Source: Acidobacteriota bacterium (lineage in GTDB: Bacteria; Acidobacteriota; Thermoanaerobaculia; UBA5066). From it: 64,000 nt of DNA. Under the pieces are notes generated by a model. The model was not told the DNA's origin. It saw only the letters and a list, made by a program, of their open reading frames with translations, and ran no database searches. How positions within the stretch are numbered: the stretch's first letter is position 1; the number at the start of each line of letters is the position of its first letter. Below are positions 17,501 to 25,137 of the stretch, one piece after another. The position numbers and the translations under genes were made by a program. Location of the stretch: NCBI GenBank assembly GCA_008363385.1, contig RHKY01000010.1:1-64000 (forward strand), read 5' to 3'.

Positions 17501-20500
17501 ACCGAGAGCGAGGGGCCGTCCCCGAGGACGGCCAGGAAGGCGTCGGCACCTCGCCACGGCTGTATCGCGCCCTGGAACGGGAAGTCCGAGGAGGAGGTGG
17601 CGCCGGCCACGTAGACGCGCCCGGCCCCGTCGAGGCCGATGCCGCGGGACCTCTCCTCCGCCTGCCCCCCGAGGTACGTCGAGTGGAGGAGCTCGCCGAG
17701 CGGCGAGAGGTGGGCGACGAAGGCGTCCAGCTCCAGGCTCCCCCCGATCCAGAGTCCGTAGCCGCTGGCCCGCGCGGCGCCCGTGGGCGTCGTCGCCAGC
17801 GCGGGCCCCGCCGTCCACGTCGCTCCGGCGTCGGTCGTCCGGAAAACCTTCGAGCCGACGGCCCACGCGACGCCGGGCTGGCTCGGGTGGGCGGCGATCG
17901 CGCGAAGGTACCGCTCGCCGGACGGGATCCCCGTGTTCCGCTCGACGAAGGTCTGCCCGCCGTCGGTCGAGGCCCAGACACCCAGCGCCGTCGCGACGTA
18001 GACGGGGCCGGAGCCCGAGTCGAAGGCGAGCTGCATGCTGTAGACGGTCGGGAGTCCCGTGGCCGCGGGCAGGAAGGTGACACCGCCGTCGGTGGACCGC
18101 TGCAGCTTCATCCCGTCGGTGGCCCAGAGCGTCCCGCCCCCGCGCGTGTCGTGGAAGAGGCCGCGCGGCGTGGCGGCGAGGCCGCTCCCGGCCGGGGACC
18201 AGCTCCCGGCGGAATTCGTCGTCCGGAAGAAGCCCCTGTTCCCGCTCGCGTACGCCGTGCCGGACCTCCGGACGTCGACCTCGAGCGCCCAGACCTCCAT
18301 GTCGGACGGAAGGCCGGTCGTGACGAGCGACCAGGACGTGCCCCCGTTGGAGCTGCGGTAGAGCGCCGCCGCGGGGGTGCCCGTGGTGCCGGTGTAGTGC
18401 CCCGCGAGGAGGATCCCGGTGGCGATCCGGTCGTGGGCGAGCGCCTGGACGGTCTGGTCGGACCGCGCGGGGGGGCGCACCGACTGCCAGGTCGCCCCGC
18501 CGTCGGTCGTCCGGACGACGTCGTTCTCGAGGCGGAGCCAGAGGGCGTTGGCGTTCGTGTTGTCGACGAGGACCGTCTGGACGGAGGAGCCCGCAGGGCT
18601 CCGCGCCGGCCGGGAGAAGGAGACCCCGCCGTCGCTGCTCCGGAAGAGGTTCCCCTGGGACGCCTGTGCCTGGAGGGCCCCGGAGGTCACCGGGAAGTCG
18701 GGGGAGTCGGTGTGCCCGGTCACCCACGCGCCCCCCTGCGGGTCGGGCGCGACGGCGCCGAAGGCGTCGTTGAGCGGGAAGCTCTCGGCGCCTCCGCCGC
18801 CGAGGAGCGTCGACCAGAGGAGCGACGAGCCCGAGGCGGAGAGCTTGCTGACGAAGAAGTCGGTGATCCCCCCGCGGTACGTCCCCTGGAAGGCGCCCGG
18901 TGTCACCGGAAAGTCCGAGGAGTACGTCGACCCGAAGACGACCGGCGCTCCCGTCGCGTCGAGCGCGATGCCCCACGGGGTCTCCTGGCCGCCCCCGCCG
19001 AGGACCGTCGAGAAGACGAGGCGGCTCCCGTCGGCGGCAAGGCGGGCGACGAACGCGTCGCTCGTCCCGCGGACCGAGGCCTGGTACGCCCCCGGGGTCG
19101 TCGGGAAGCCGGTCCCGGCGGTGCCGCAGACGGTCACCTCGCCGTTCGACTGGACGGCGATGCCGCCCCCGAGGCCGTAGAAGTACCCCGTCTCGACGCC
19201 GGTCCCCCCGAGGTACGTGGACCAGGCGAGACGCGTCCCCGCCGCCTCGATCTTCGTGACGAAGGCGTCCGCGGCGTAGTCGGTGGAGCCGGCGCGCGTC
19301 GTCTGGTACGCGCCCGGCGTCACCGGGAAGTTCCGGGAGGTGGTGTTCCCGAGGACGTAGACGTTCCCCTGCGAGTCGACGGCCACGGCCTCGCCGTCGT
19401 CCCCGCGCGAGCCGCCCAGGTACGTGACCCACAGGGGAGCCCCGGAGGGGCTCAGGCGGGCGGCCCAGGCGTCCCCGGCCGGCTCGGGCGTCGAGCCCGT
19501 GGGGGTGCCGCCGTACGTCCGCTGCGGCGCGCCGGCGGTCGTCGGGAAGTCCGCGGACGTCGTCCGGCCCGCCACGGCGGCATTGCCCGCCGGGTCGACG
19601 GCCACGCCGTCGGCGGATTCCCACACGCCGCCGCCGATCGTGGTGGAGAAGACGAGCTGGCGCGCCGGGTCGAGCCTCACGACGAAGGCGTCCCCGTTCG
19701 CCTTCGGGGTCACGCCGCCGGAGGAGACCGGGAAATCGGCGGAGTCGGTGGACCCCGCGATCGTCACGGTGCCGTCGGACGAGACGGCGACCGCGTGCGC
19801 CCGGTCGACCTGCGTCCCGCCGATCGGCGTCGCGAAGAGGATCACCGGGTCGACGACGACGGGCGCGGCGGCGTCGTGTGGCCCCAGCTCGACGCCGAGG
19901 CCGCACGGGGGGACGAGACGGTAGCGCGCGGCCACCTCGCGGGGGCCCCCGGCCAGCCGCTGCACCGCGACCGGAGGGAGGAGCGTGACCTCCCCCGCGG
20001 CTCCGGAGAGCGTCAGCCGCCCGTCGGGCTCGAGACGGAGCCCGAGGGCTCCCTCGACCTCGAGAAGGCGCTCGGGGAGCAGGGCCCCCGGCGCGAGCGC
20101 CACGTCGATCTCGAGAACCCGCCTCCGGCCGTGGAGCGAGAGGTCGACCCCCGGCGCGGCGTCCCGGTAGACGCCGGCCTCGTATCCGGGGATCCCGAGG
20201 ACCCATCGAGCGGGATCGGGCCCGCGGACGACGTTCGCGACGCCGGGTAGGCGGACGGAGGGCTCGGGTCGGATCTCACGCCCCGACGCGAGCCGAAGGC
20301 GGATCCCGTCGCCGGGAGCGGCGCCGGACGGGACGAGGAGGATCCCGTCGTCCCCGAGGAGCGCCGACCCGCCGCCCGCGCGCGCCCCCAGCCGGACGCC
20401 CTCGGGGAGCTGACCGCGGTTCGGCTCCACGCGGACGGGGACGAGGGAGAGGAGGTCGGAAGCGCGCTTCTCGACCGGGGCGCCCGCCGTGGCCGCGAGG

Positions 20501-20556
20501 CCGGCGCCCGGGAGCAGCGCGAGGACGAGCGCGAGAGCACCGCCCCGATGCCGCAT
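14593..20556 (-). CDS. giant secreted beta-propeller and choice-of-anchor D surface protein
   Basis: A 1987-residue exported protein (signal peptide MRHRGGALALVLALLPGAGLAATAG). The N-terminal ~220 residues match the module that precedes SBBP repeats (VEPNRGQLPEGVRLGARAGG). Residues ~225-620 hold SBBP propeller repeats with the rule G-x-A-V-D-x-x-G-N-x-Y-V-x-G and DFPVTPGAYQ. Residues ~640-960 hold BNR/sialidase-like repeats (RSSDGGVSF, RTTDGGATWQSV, RSSNGGTSW). Three ASPM/SPD-2/Hydin-like modules follow (PASIDFGKVPVGS, PASLAFGELAVGA, PASLAFGSVAVGS), the first two adjacent and the third near residue 1720. The last ~170 residues form another beta domain. No C-terminal sorting motif is obvious. 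Likely a cell-surface or secreted adhesion/binding protein of unknown ligand. Confidence 0.87.
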   Translation of the reverse strand: MRHRGGALALVLALLPGAGLAATAGAPVEKRASDLLSLVPVRVEPNRGQLPEGVRLGARAGGGSALLGDDGILLVPSGAAPGDGIRLRLASGREIRPEPSVRLPGVANVVRGPDPARWVLGIPGYEAGVYRDAAPGVDLSLHGRRRVLEIDVALAPGALLPERLLEVEGALGLRLEPDGRLTLSGAAGEVTLLPPVAVQRLAGGPREVAARYRLVPPCGLGVELGPHDAAAPVVVDPVILFATPIGGTQVDRAHAVAVSSDGTVTIAGSTDSADFPVSSGGVTPKANGDAFVVRLDPARQLVFSTTIGGGVWESADGVAVDPAGNAAVAGRTTSADFPTTAGAPQRTYGGTPTGSTPEPAGDAWAARLSPSGAPLWVTYLGGSRGDDGEAVAVDSQGNVYVLGNTTSRNFPVTPGAYQTTRAGSTDYAADAFVTKIEAAGTRLAWSTYLGGTGVETGYFYGLGGGIAVQSNGEVTVCGTAGTGFPTTPGAYQASVRGTSDAFVARLAADGSRLVFSTVLGGGGQETPWGIALDATGAPVVFGSTYSSDFPVTPGAFQGTYRGGITDFFVSKLSASGSSLLWSTLLGGGGAESFPLNDAFGAVAPDPQGGAWVTGHTDSPDFPVTSGALQAQASQGNLFRSSDGGVSFSRPARSPAGSSVQTVLVDNTNANALWLRLENDVVRTTDGGATWQSVRPPARSDQTVQALAHDRIATGILLAGHYTGTTGTPAAALYRSSNGGTSWSLVTTGLPSDMEVWALEVDVRRSGTAYASGNRGFFRTTNSAGSWSPAGSGLAATPRGLFHDTRGGGTLWATDGMKLQRSTDGGVTFLPAATGLPTVYSMQLAFDSGSGPVYVATALGVWASTDGGQTFVERNTGIPSGERYLRAIAAHPSQPGVAWAVGSKVFRTTDAGATWTAGPALATTPTGAARASGYGLWIGGSLELDAFVAHLSPLGELLHSTYLGGQAEERSRGIGLDGAGRVYVAGATSSSDFPFQGAIQPWRGADAFLAVLGDGPSLSVSPASIDFGKVPVGSSMEKTLSVKNAGTGTLTGTVAASAPFAVASGGTLSVAAGATQAVVLKFQPSAAGAASGTAVVTTNGGSATVPLTGTGETPGGPGLLVTPASLAFGELAVGATSDKSVTVKNAGSGTLTGTATTAAPYSVVSGGSFSLGAGQTATVTVRFSPSSSGSFPGTLQVASNGGNAQVPMTGSAKEVGTTLVVPVLVIASGEAGSYFTSELTLANGGAAPTDVDLTYTAAAGGGSGTVRQSLRAGEQKVVPNAIEWLKQLGLPIAASGSRVGTLSVRFRSVPSVESCAALVRTTTVVADGRAGLAYAGLSRDGLLSGPVLLTGLRHGGQDRANLALVHGGAAGEGEVKIQATVTSGDPSAPTSAKLPVITLQPGGFHQFDKVLVSNGLSLSNAWALVERVAGTAPWYAYAVVNDQGSSDGSFIAPVPVGSGKGKKRSTLPVVVETSDYTSELIATNVSAGARNVELRFVADAVTATGNEAKVTLTLASREQRVIPSFVQYLRERGVAGVGPAGKTFAGAVFAHVLDGDVADVLVSARTSSPGVKGRYGLYYGSVPDGQAATGSVWVNGVRQDSENRTNLAYVNTGETDESAVVLKVEVFDGDTGTLAKTQEGETVAARRWKQVGSVLSLFAPGVKNARLRLTRTSGKNPFLVYAVVNDGAAPNQRSDDGAFVPMTLPPVATAPAIQVSPASLAFGSVAVGSTKDLTLTLTSTGTAALTVSAVSSSAAQFSTPGISTPFTLAPGASKQVTVRFAPSSASSFPGTLSVSSNDPAKPRVDVSLTGQGTAPATEELTTDDGSPESGVVQDGLVIVNRLTPSRYPATLKTIRVYIAQFTGLPNPSGATIRVLGFADASGSGTPPRPASYFLDQTVTLPAITGGGSWVDLTVSGAVPLASGDLYVGFRAPTPAGGVGFAADTNGTPKRRGFYSTDGGATYQGPLVLTGGGTTKDANILIRAVVSSP

Positions 20557-20606
20557 GGGTCCCTCCGCGCGCGCAGTCTATTCCGGCCGGGGGGTTCCCG
20601 GACAGG

Positions 20607-20717
20607 TCAGAACGCGGCCGAGAGGCCCCCGTCGACGACGAGGACCTGGCCGGTGACGCCCGAGGCCAGCGGCGAGGCGAGGAGGAGGACGGCGCCGGCG
20701 ACTTCCTCGGGGGTGGC
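20607..20717 (-). pseudogene. detached 3' end of the FabL-like SDR gene (duplicate)
   Basis: These 111 bases are nearly identical to the 3' end of the FabL-like reductase gene beginning at 24379 (about 95% by eye, both ending at the same stop codon). They encode EEVAGAVLLLASPLASGVTGQVLVVDGGLSAAF. The similarity stops abruptly near 20717, and no start or catalytic part of the gene is present. It is a remnant of a duplication or insertion event, and forms a direct repeat with the intact gene on either side of the 21086-24355 gene. Not expected to be functional. Confidence 0.8.
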
Positions 20718-20810
20718 CGACGAGACCGGCCGGGACGGCGACAACGGTGACGTCCCGCGCGACGTAGAACGGAGAATGGAGACCTGACCCTCGTTTCCCT
20801 CGTTTCCCCC

Positions 20811-20971
20811 GTCGGCACCGACACCGCCGACGTCACCGTCCGAATGTTCGGCGACCTGGACCTCAACGGCGCGGTCGACCCGGCCGACATGGTCGTCCTG
20901 CAGTCCTATTTCAACTCGGCCGCCACCCCCGAAGTGCCGCCCTTCGGCGCCCCCGAGGCGATGGCCGACCC
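20811..20971 (+). pseudogene. detached dockerin-like C-terminal fragment (duplicate)
   Basis: These 161 bases align without gaps to 24173-24333, the end of the repeat-protein gene next door. They encode a segment from the end of the HYR-like domain through a dockerin-like F-hand (MFGDLDLNGAVDPADMVVLQ...) to the residues AMADP. Only a few codons differ. Upstream, 20718-20810 shows no homology to that gene, and downstream the homology ends exactly at MADP. There is no start codon or signal peptide in the right place. With the SDR fragment it fills most of the 529-base gap 20557-21085; apart from these two remnants I see nothing recognisable in that gap. Confidence 0.75.
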
Positions 20972-21085
20972 TGGAACAAGAGGCCGATCGAGCCGTCGGC
21001 GAGGTCGGGGGGCCTTTCGCCGGGAGTAGGTCACGGAAGGACGGCTCATAATGCGTCGTCGGAGAAGGCAAGGGAGGCTCGGGGC

Positions 21086-24000
21086 ATGCCCACCCTCTGG
21101 CTCGTGAACTTCCGGCCACTTCCAGGGATCGTCGTTCTCCGGCGCGCCGCGGGGATCCTCGCCGTCCTCGCGGCGACGGTTCTCGGCTCGGAGCCGGCAG
21201 CGGCGTACTCGGTCATCCACTCGCACATGGCGGGTCCGGGGTTCCCGAGCAATGCCGTAGTCGCGGATACCTCCGGGAACCTCTACGGCACGACGTACGG
21301 CGGCGGCGCGTCGAACGGCGGCACGGTCTTCACGATCAGGACCGACGGGACCGGCTTCTCGGTTCTGCATTCCTTCACCGGGGGCGCGCACGACGGTTGG
21401 TATCCCCGGGATTCCCTGATCCTGGACGCCTCCGGCAACCTCTACGGGACGACGTACTCCGGCGGCTCTTCGAACCTCGGCACGGTGTTCAAGATCAAGA
21501 CCGACGGCACCGACTTCTCGGTCCTGCATTCGTTCGCGGGGGGCGCGGGCGACGGGTGGAATCCCGAGGCTTCCCTCATCCTCGATGCCTCCGGGAACCT
21601 CTACGGCACGACGTACTTCGGCGGCGCGTCGAACCGGGGCACTGTCTTCACGATCAAGACCGACGGGAGCGGCTTCTCGGTCCTGCATTTGTTCGCGGGG
21701 GGCGCGGGCGACGGGTCGAATCCCGAGGCTTCCGTGATCCTCGACGCCTCCGGGACCCTCTACGGAACGACGCGGTACGGCGGCGTGTCGGACCGCGGCA
21801 CCGTTTTCACGATCAAGACCGACGGGAGCGGTTTCTCGGTCCTGCATTCCTTCGCTGGAGGCCCGGGCGATGGGCAATACCCTTGGGCTTCCTTGATCCT
21901 TGACGCCTCCGGAAACCTCTACGGCACGACGTACTCGGGCGGCGCGTCGAACACGGGCACGGTCTTCAGAATCAAGACCGACGGGAGCGGATTCTCGGTC
22001 CTGCATTCCTTCTCCGGGGGTGCGGCCGATGGGCAGAACCCCGAGGCTTCCCTGGTCCTCGACGCCTCCGGGAACCTCTACGGCACGACGCCCTTCGGCG
22101 GCTCGTCGGGCAGCGGCACGGTCTTCAGGACCAAGACCGACGGGAGCGGTTTCTCGGTCCTGCGTTCCTTCGCCGGGGGCGCGGCCGACGGGCGGAACCC
22201 CAGAGCCTCCCTGATCCTCGACGCCTCCGGGAACCTCTACGGGACGACGGCCTTCGGCGGTTCGTTCGACAGCGGCACGGTCTTCACGATCAAGACCGAC
22301 GGGGCCGGCTCTACGCTTCTCCATTCCTTCGGCGGGGACGCGGGCGACGGGTCGCAGCCATATGCATCCCTGATCCTCGACGCCTCCGGAAACCTCTTCG
22401 GCACGACGGCATACGGCGGCGCGTGGGACCGGGGCACGGTGTTCACGATGAAGACCGACGGGACCGGGCTCTCGGTCCTGCATTCCTTCGCAGGGGGCGC
22501 TGGCGACGGGCAGACTCCCGTCGCCTCCCTGATCCTCGACGCCTCCGGAAACCTCTACGGCACGACGCACTTCGGCGGCGCGTCGAATGACGGCACGGTC
22601 TTCACGATCAAGACCGACGGGACCGGCTTCGCGGTCCTACATCTGTTCGCGGGGGGGCCGGGGAATGGACGGCATCCGGCATCCTCCCTGATCCTCGACT
22701 CCTCCGGGAACCTCTACGGAACGACGTTTCACGGCGGCGCGTCGGATGCCGGCGCGGTCTTCACGATGAAGACCGACGGGACAGGGTTCTCGGTCCTGCG
22801 CTCCTTGCCGGGGGGGCCGGCCGAGGGGCAGTACCCCGAAGCGTCCCTGACTCTGGACTCATCCGGAAACCTCTATGGGACGACGGACCACGGCGGGTCG
22901 TCGAACCTCGGCACGGTCTTCACGATGAGGACCGACGGAACCGGGTTCCGGGTCTTGCATTCCTTCGTGGGGGGGTCGGGCGACGGGCAGGCCTGCGATT
23001 CCCTGATCCTGGACGACTCCGGGAGCCTCTACGGCACGACCGGGGGTGACGGCACGTCGGACCTCGGCACGGTCTTCACGATCAAGACCGACGGAACCGG
23101 CTTCTCGGTTCTGCACTCCTTCGCGGGGGGTGCGGGCGACGGGGAGACCCCCTACGCTTCGCTGATCCTGGATGCCTCCGGGAACCTCTACGGCACCACG
23201 TACGGCGGCGGCGCGTCAAGCCGCGGTACAGTCTTCACGATCAAGACCGACGGGACCGGGTTCTCGCTCCTGCATTCCTTCGCGGGGGGCGCGAGCGACG
23301 GGCGGAGCCCCTATGCCCCCCTGATCCTGGACGCCTCCGGGAACCTCTACGGCACGACGTACGGCGGTGGCACCGCGGACCTGGGGACCGAGTTCACGCT
23401 CCCCTCGCTCTGCGCGATGGGCGCGCCGACGGGAGAGCCTGCAGCCCGCTGCGGTGCCGGAACGCTTGTCCTCTCGGCCAGCGGCGCGGGAGCGGGGCAG
23501 GACTACAAGTGGTACGACATGCCGCTGGGAGGCACGCTGCTCCAGACCGGAGGGGCGAGCTTCACGACGCCGCCGATGTCCACGACCACGACGTACCACG
23601 TCTCCGTCTATGACACGACGACTCTCTGCGAGAGCGGACGGATGGCGGTGACTGCCACGGTCAACCCGATCCCGGCCGCCCCGACGGCCGGCAGCGAGCC
23701 GACGGTCTGCCAGGGCGAGTCGATCCACCTGACGGCCACTGACGTCCCCGGCGCCACCTACTCCTGGACCGGCCCGGACGGCTTCGTCTCGGCTCTACAG
23801 AACCCGGTCATCACCAACGCTCAGCCCGCCGCCAGCGGGACGTACAGCGTCACGGTCACCGCCGACGGCTGCGAATCGGCGCCCGGCACGACCACCACTG
23901 CCGTCACCGCAGACGCCCAGGCCCCGACCGTCACCGCGCCCACCGACGTCGTCGTCTTCCAGTCGCTCTGCTGCGCCACGTTCGGCGGCGCCGACCCGAC

Positions 24001-24355
24001 CACGAGCCCGGCGCTCGCGGCGTTCCTATCCGGCGCCACCGCCACCGACGACTGCGTCGCCGCGGCCACGGCCCTCGCCCCGCAGGCAGGCGGTTTCGAC
24101 GTGACCGGCACGACCTGCTTCGAGGTCGGCACGACCACCGTCACCTTCCGCTTCTCCGACGCCGCCGGCAACGTCGGCACCGACACCGCCGACGTCACCG
24201 TCCGAATGTATGGCGACCTGAACATCGACGCCACGGTCGACCCGGCCGACATGGTCGTCCTGCAGTCCTATTTCAACTCGGCCGCCACCCCCGAAGTGCC
24301 GCCCTTCGGCGCCCCCGAGGCGATGGCCGACCCCGTCTCGTGCCTGGCGCCCTGA
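21086..24355 (+). CDS. secreted Gloeo/Verruco-repeat beta-propeller protein with Ig/HYR-like domains and dockerin-like tail
   Basis: A 1089-residue protein with GGGAGG upstream of its ATG and a long signal peptide ending near GSEPAAA. Residues ~60-770 are 14 near-identical repeats of about 53 residues with the rule LILDASGNLYGTTxxGG...GTVFTIKTDG...FSVLHSF, matching the Gloeo/Verruco repeat (TIGR03803 type), which builds beta-propellers. Two Ig/PKD-like domains follow, the second containing EPTVCQGESIHLTATDVPGA. Then comes an HYR-like domain (APTVTAPTDVVVFQSLCC). The end has one dockerin-like F-hand (GDLNIDATVDPADMVVLQSYFN) and the tail VSCLAP. The related protein at 50922-51476 has a second F-hand that is missing here. 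Likely extracellular and possibly anchored through the dockerin-like tail; ligand unknown. Confidence 0.88.
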   Translation: MPTLWLVNFRPLPGIVVLRRAAGILAVLAATVLGSEPAAAYSVIHSHMAGPGFPSNAVVADTSGNLYGTTYGGGASNGGTVFTIRTDGTGFSVLHSFTGGAHDGWYPRDSLILDASGNLYGTTYSGGSSNLGTVFKIKTDGTDFSVLHSFAGGAGDGWNPEASLILDASGNLYGTTYFGGASNRGTVFTIKTDGSGFSVLHLFAGGAGDGSNPEASVILDASGTLYGTTRYGGVSDRGTVFTIKTDGSGFSVLHSFAGGPGDGQYPWASLILDASGNLYGTTYSGGASNTGTVFRIKTDGSGFSVLHSFSGGAADGQNPEASLVLDASGNLYGTTPFGGSSGSGTVFRTKTDGSGFSVLRSFAGGAADGRNPRASLILDASGNLYGTTAFGGSFDSGTVFTIKTDGAGSTLLHSFGGDAGDGSQPYASLILDASGNLFGTTAYGGAWDRGTVFTMKTDGTGLSVLHSFAGGAGDGQTPVASLILDASGNLYGTTHFGGASNDGTVFTIKTDGTGFAVLHLFAGGPGNGRHPASSLILDSSGNLYGTTFHGGASDAGAVFTMKTDGTGFSVLRSLPGGPAEGQYPEASLTLDSSGNLYGTTDHGGSSNLGTVFTMRTDGTGFRVLHSFVGGSGDGQACDSLILDDSGSLYGTTGGDGTSDLGTVFTIKTDGTGFSVLHSFAGGAGDGETPYASLILDASGNLYGTTYGGGASSRGTVFTIKTDGTGFSLLHSFAGGASDGRSPYAPLILDASGNLYGTTYGGGTADLGTEFTLPSLCAMGAPTGEPAARCGAGTLVLSASGAGAGQDYKWYDMPLGGTLLQTGGASFTTPPMSTTTTYHVSVYDTTTLCESGRMAVTATVNPIPAAPTAGSEPTVCQGESIHLTATDVPGATYSWTGPDGFVSALQNPVITNAQPAASGTYSVTVTADGCESAPGTTTTAVTADAQAPTVTAPTDVVVFQSLCCATFGGADPTTSPALAAFLSGATATDDCVAAATALAPQAGGFDVTGTTCFEVGTTTVTFRFSDAAGNVGTDTADVTVRMYGDLNIDATVDPADMVVLQSYFNSAATPEVPPFGAPEAMADPVSCLAP
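21270..23402 (+). repeat. 14 tandem in-frame repeats, period about 159 bases
   Basis: The coding sequence repeats a unit of roughly 159 bases (53 codons) 14 times, each containing CTCTACGG(C/A/G)ACGACG for LYGTT. Copies are highly similar at DNA level, including silent positions, which suggests recent expansion or gene conversion and makes copy number changes by recombination likely. Assembly of this stretch could be compressed. Confidence 0.85.
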
Positions 24356-24378
24356 GGCCCTGACGGGAAGTCCGCGCC

Positions 24379-25137
24379 TCAGAACGCGGCCGAGAGGCCC
24401 CCGTCGACGACGAGGACCTGGCCCGTGATCCCCGAGGCCAGCGGCGAGGCGAGGAGGAGGACGGCGCCGGCGACCTCCTCGGCGGTGGTGAGCCGGCCTG
24501 CGGGGGAGCGCGAGAGGGCCGCGGCGCGGAGCGCCTCGAATCCGGGGTGGAGCCTCACGCCGTCCGTCTCGACGAGGCCCGCCGAGACGGCGTTCACCGT
24601 GATCCCCCGCGGGGCCAGCTCGGCGGCGAGCGACCGGACGAGGGCCTCGAGTGCGGCCTTCGAGACGCCGATCGCCCCGTACGAGGGGACGACGCGCGTG
24701 GCGCCGAGGCTCGAGATCGCCACGACGCGGCCCCCTTCCCGCATCCTCTCCGCGGCCGCGCGGACGAGGAGGAGGAGAGCCCGCGCGTTGACCGAGAGCG
24801 TCAGGTCCCACTGGTTGGGCTTGACGTCGAGGACCGGCTTGAAGGAGCCGAGGGCGGCGTCGTGGACGAGGACGTCGAGCCCGTCCTCGCCGCACGCCTC
24901 GTCCACGAGGGCGCGGACCTCCTCGGGCGAGGCGAGGTTCCGCGCGGAGGCGGACGCGGAGCCGCCCGCCGCGCGGATCGCCGCGACGGCGCGCGCGGCG
25001 GCCTCCTCGTCGGCGCGGTAGCCCATCGTCACGTGCGCCCCCTCGCGGGCGAGGGCCGAGGAGATCGCGAATCCGATCCCGCGCGTCCCCCCGGTGACGA
25101 GGGCGCGGCGGCCGCGCAGGTCCGGGACGACGCTCAC
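24379..25137 (-). CDS. FabL-like enoyl-ACP reductase (SDR family)
   Basis: A 252-residue SDR read from a GTG at 25137 with GGAGG upstream, overlapping the previous stop (GTGA). The NADP(H)-binding motif is TGGTRGIG (15-22). The catalytic site reads SSLGATRVVPSY153-x6-K160 (YGAIGVSK). Ordinary FabG ketoreductases have Y-x3-K, whereas Y-x6-K and the surrounding ...VGVSKAALEAL pattern are features of FabL-type enoyl-ACP reductases (known from Bacillus subtilis). HDAALGSFKPVLDV and ITVNAVSAGLVETD also fit FabL. It probably performs the last reduction of a fatty-acyl elongation cycle on the operon's own ACP. It is the last gene of the lipid operon; its 3' end is duplicated at 20607. A ketoreductase role cannot be excluded. 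Confidence 0.85.
   Translation of the reverse strand: MSVVPDLRGRRALVTGGTRGIGFAISSALAREGAHVTMGYRADEEAAARAVAAIRAAGGSASASARNLASPEEVRALVDEACGEDGLDVLVHDAALGSFKPVLDVKPNQWDLTLSVNARALLLLVRAAAERMREGGRVVAISSLGATRVVPSYGAIGVSKAALEALVRSLAAELAPRGITVNAVSAGLVETDGVRLHPGFEALRAAALSRSPAGRLTTAEEVAGAVLLLASPLASGITGQVLVVDGGLSAAF

Noticed and set aside
11725-20250. A 2841-codon open frame on the plus strand
   Set aside because: It is antisense to the pectate-lyase-like and SBBP genes. Its translation is Arg/Gly/Val/Asp-rich low complexity without domains, the expected shadow of high-GC codon use on the other strand.
20557-21085. An insertion sequence as cause of the scar
   Set aside because: There is no transposase fragment, terminal inverted repeat or clear target-site duplication; only gene fragments are seen.
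21270-23402. A CRISPR-like or satellite array suggested by regular spacing
   Set aside because: The period (~159 bases) is a multiple of three, the frame is open throughout and each unit encodes the LYGTT...GTVF propeller motif, so it is a protein repeat.
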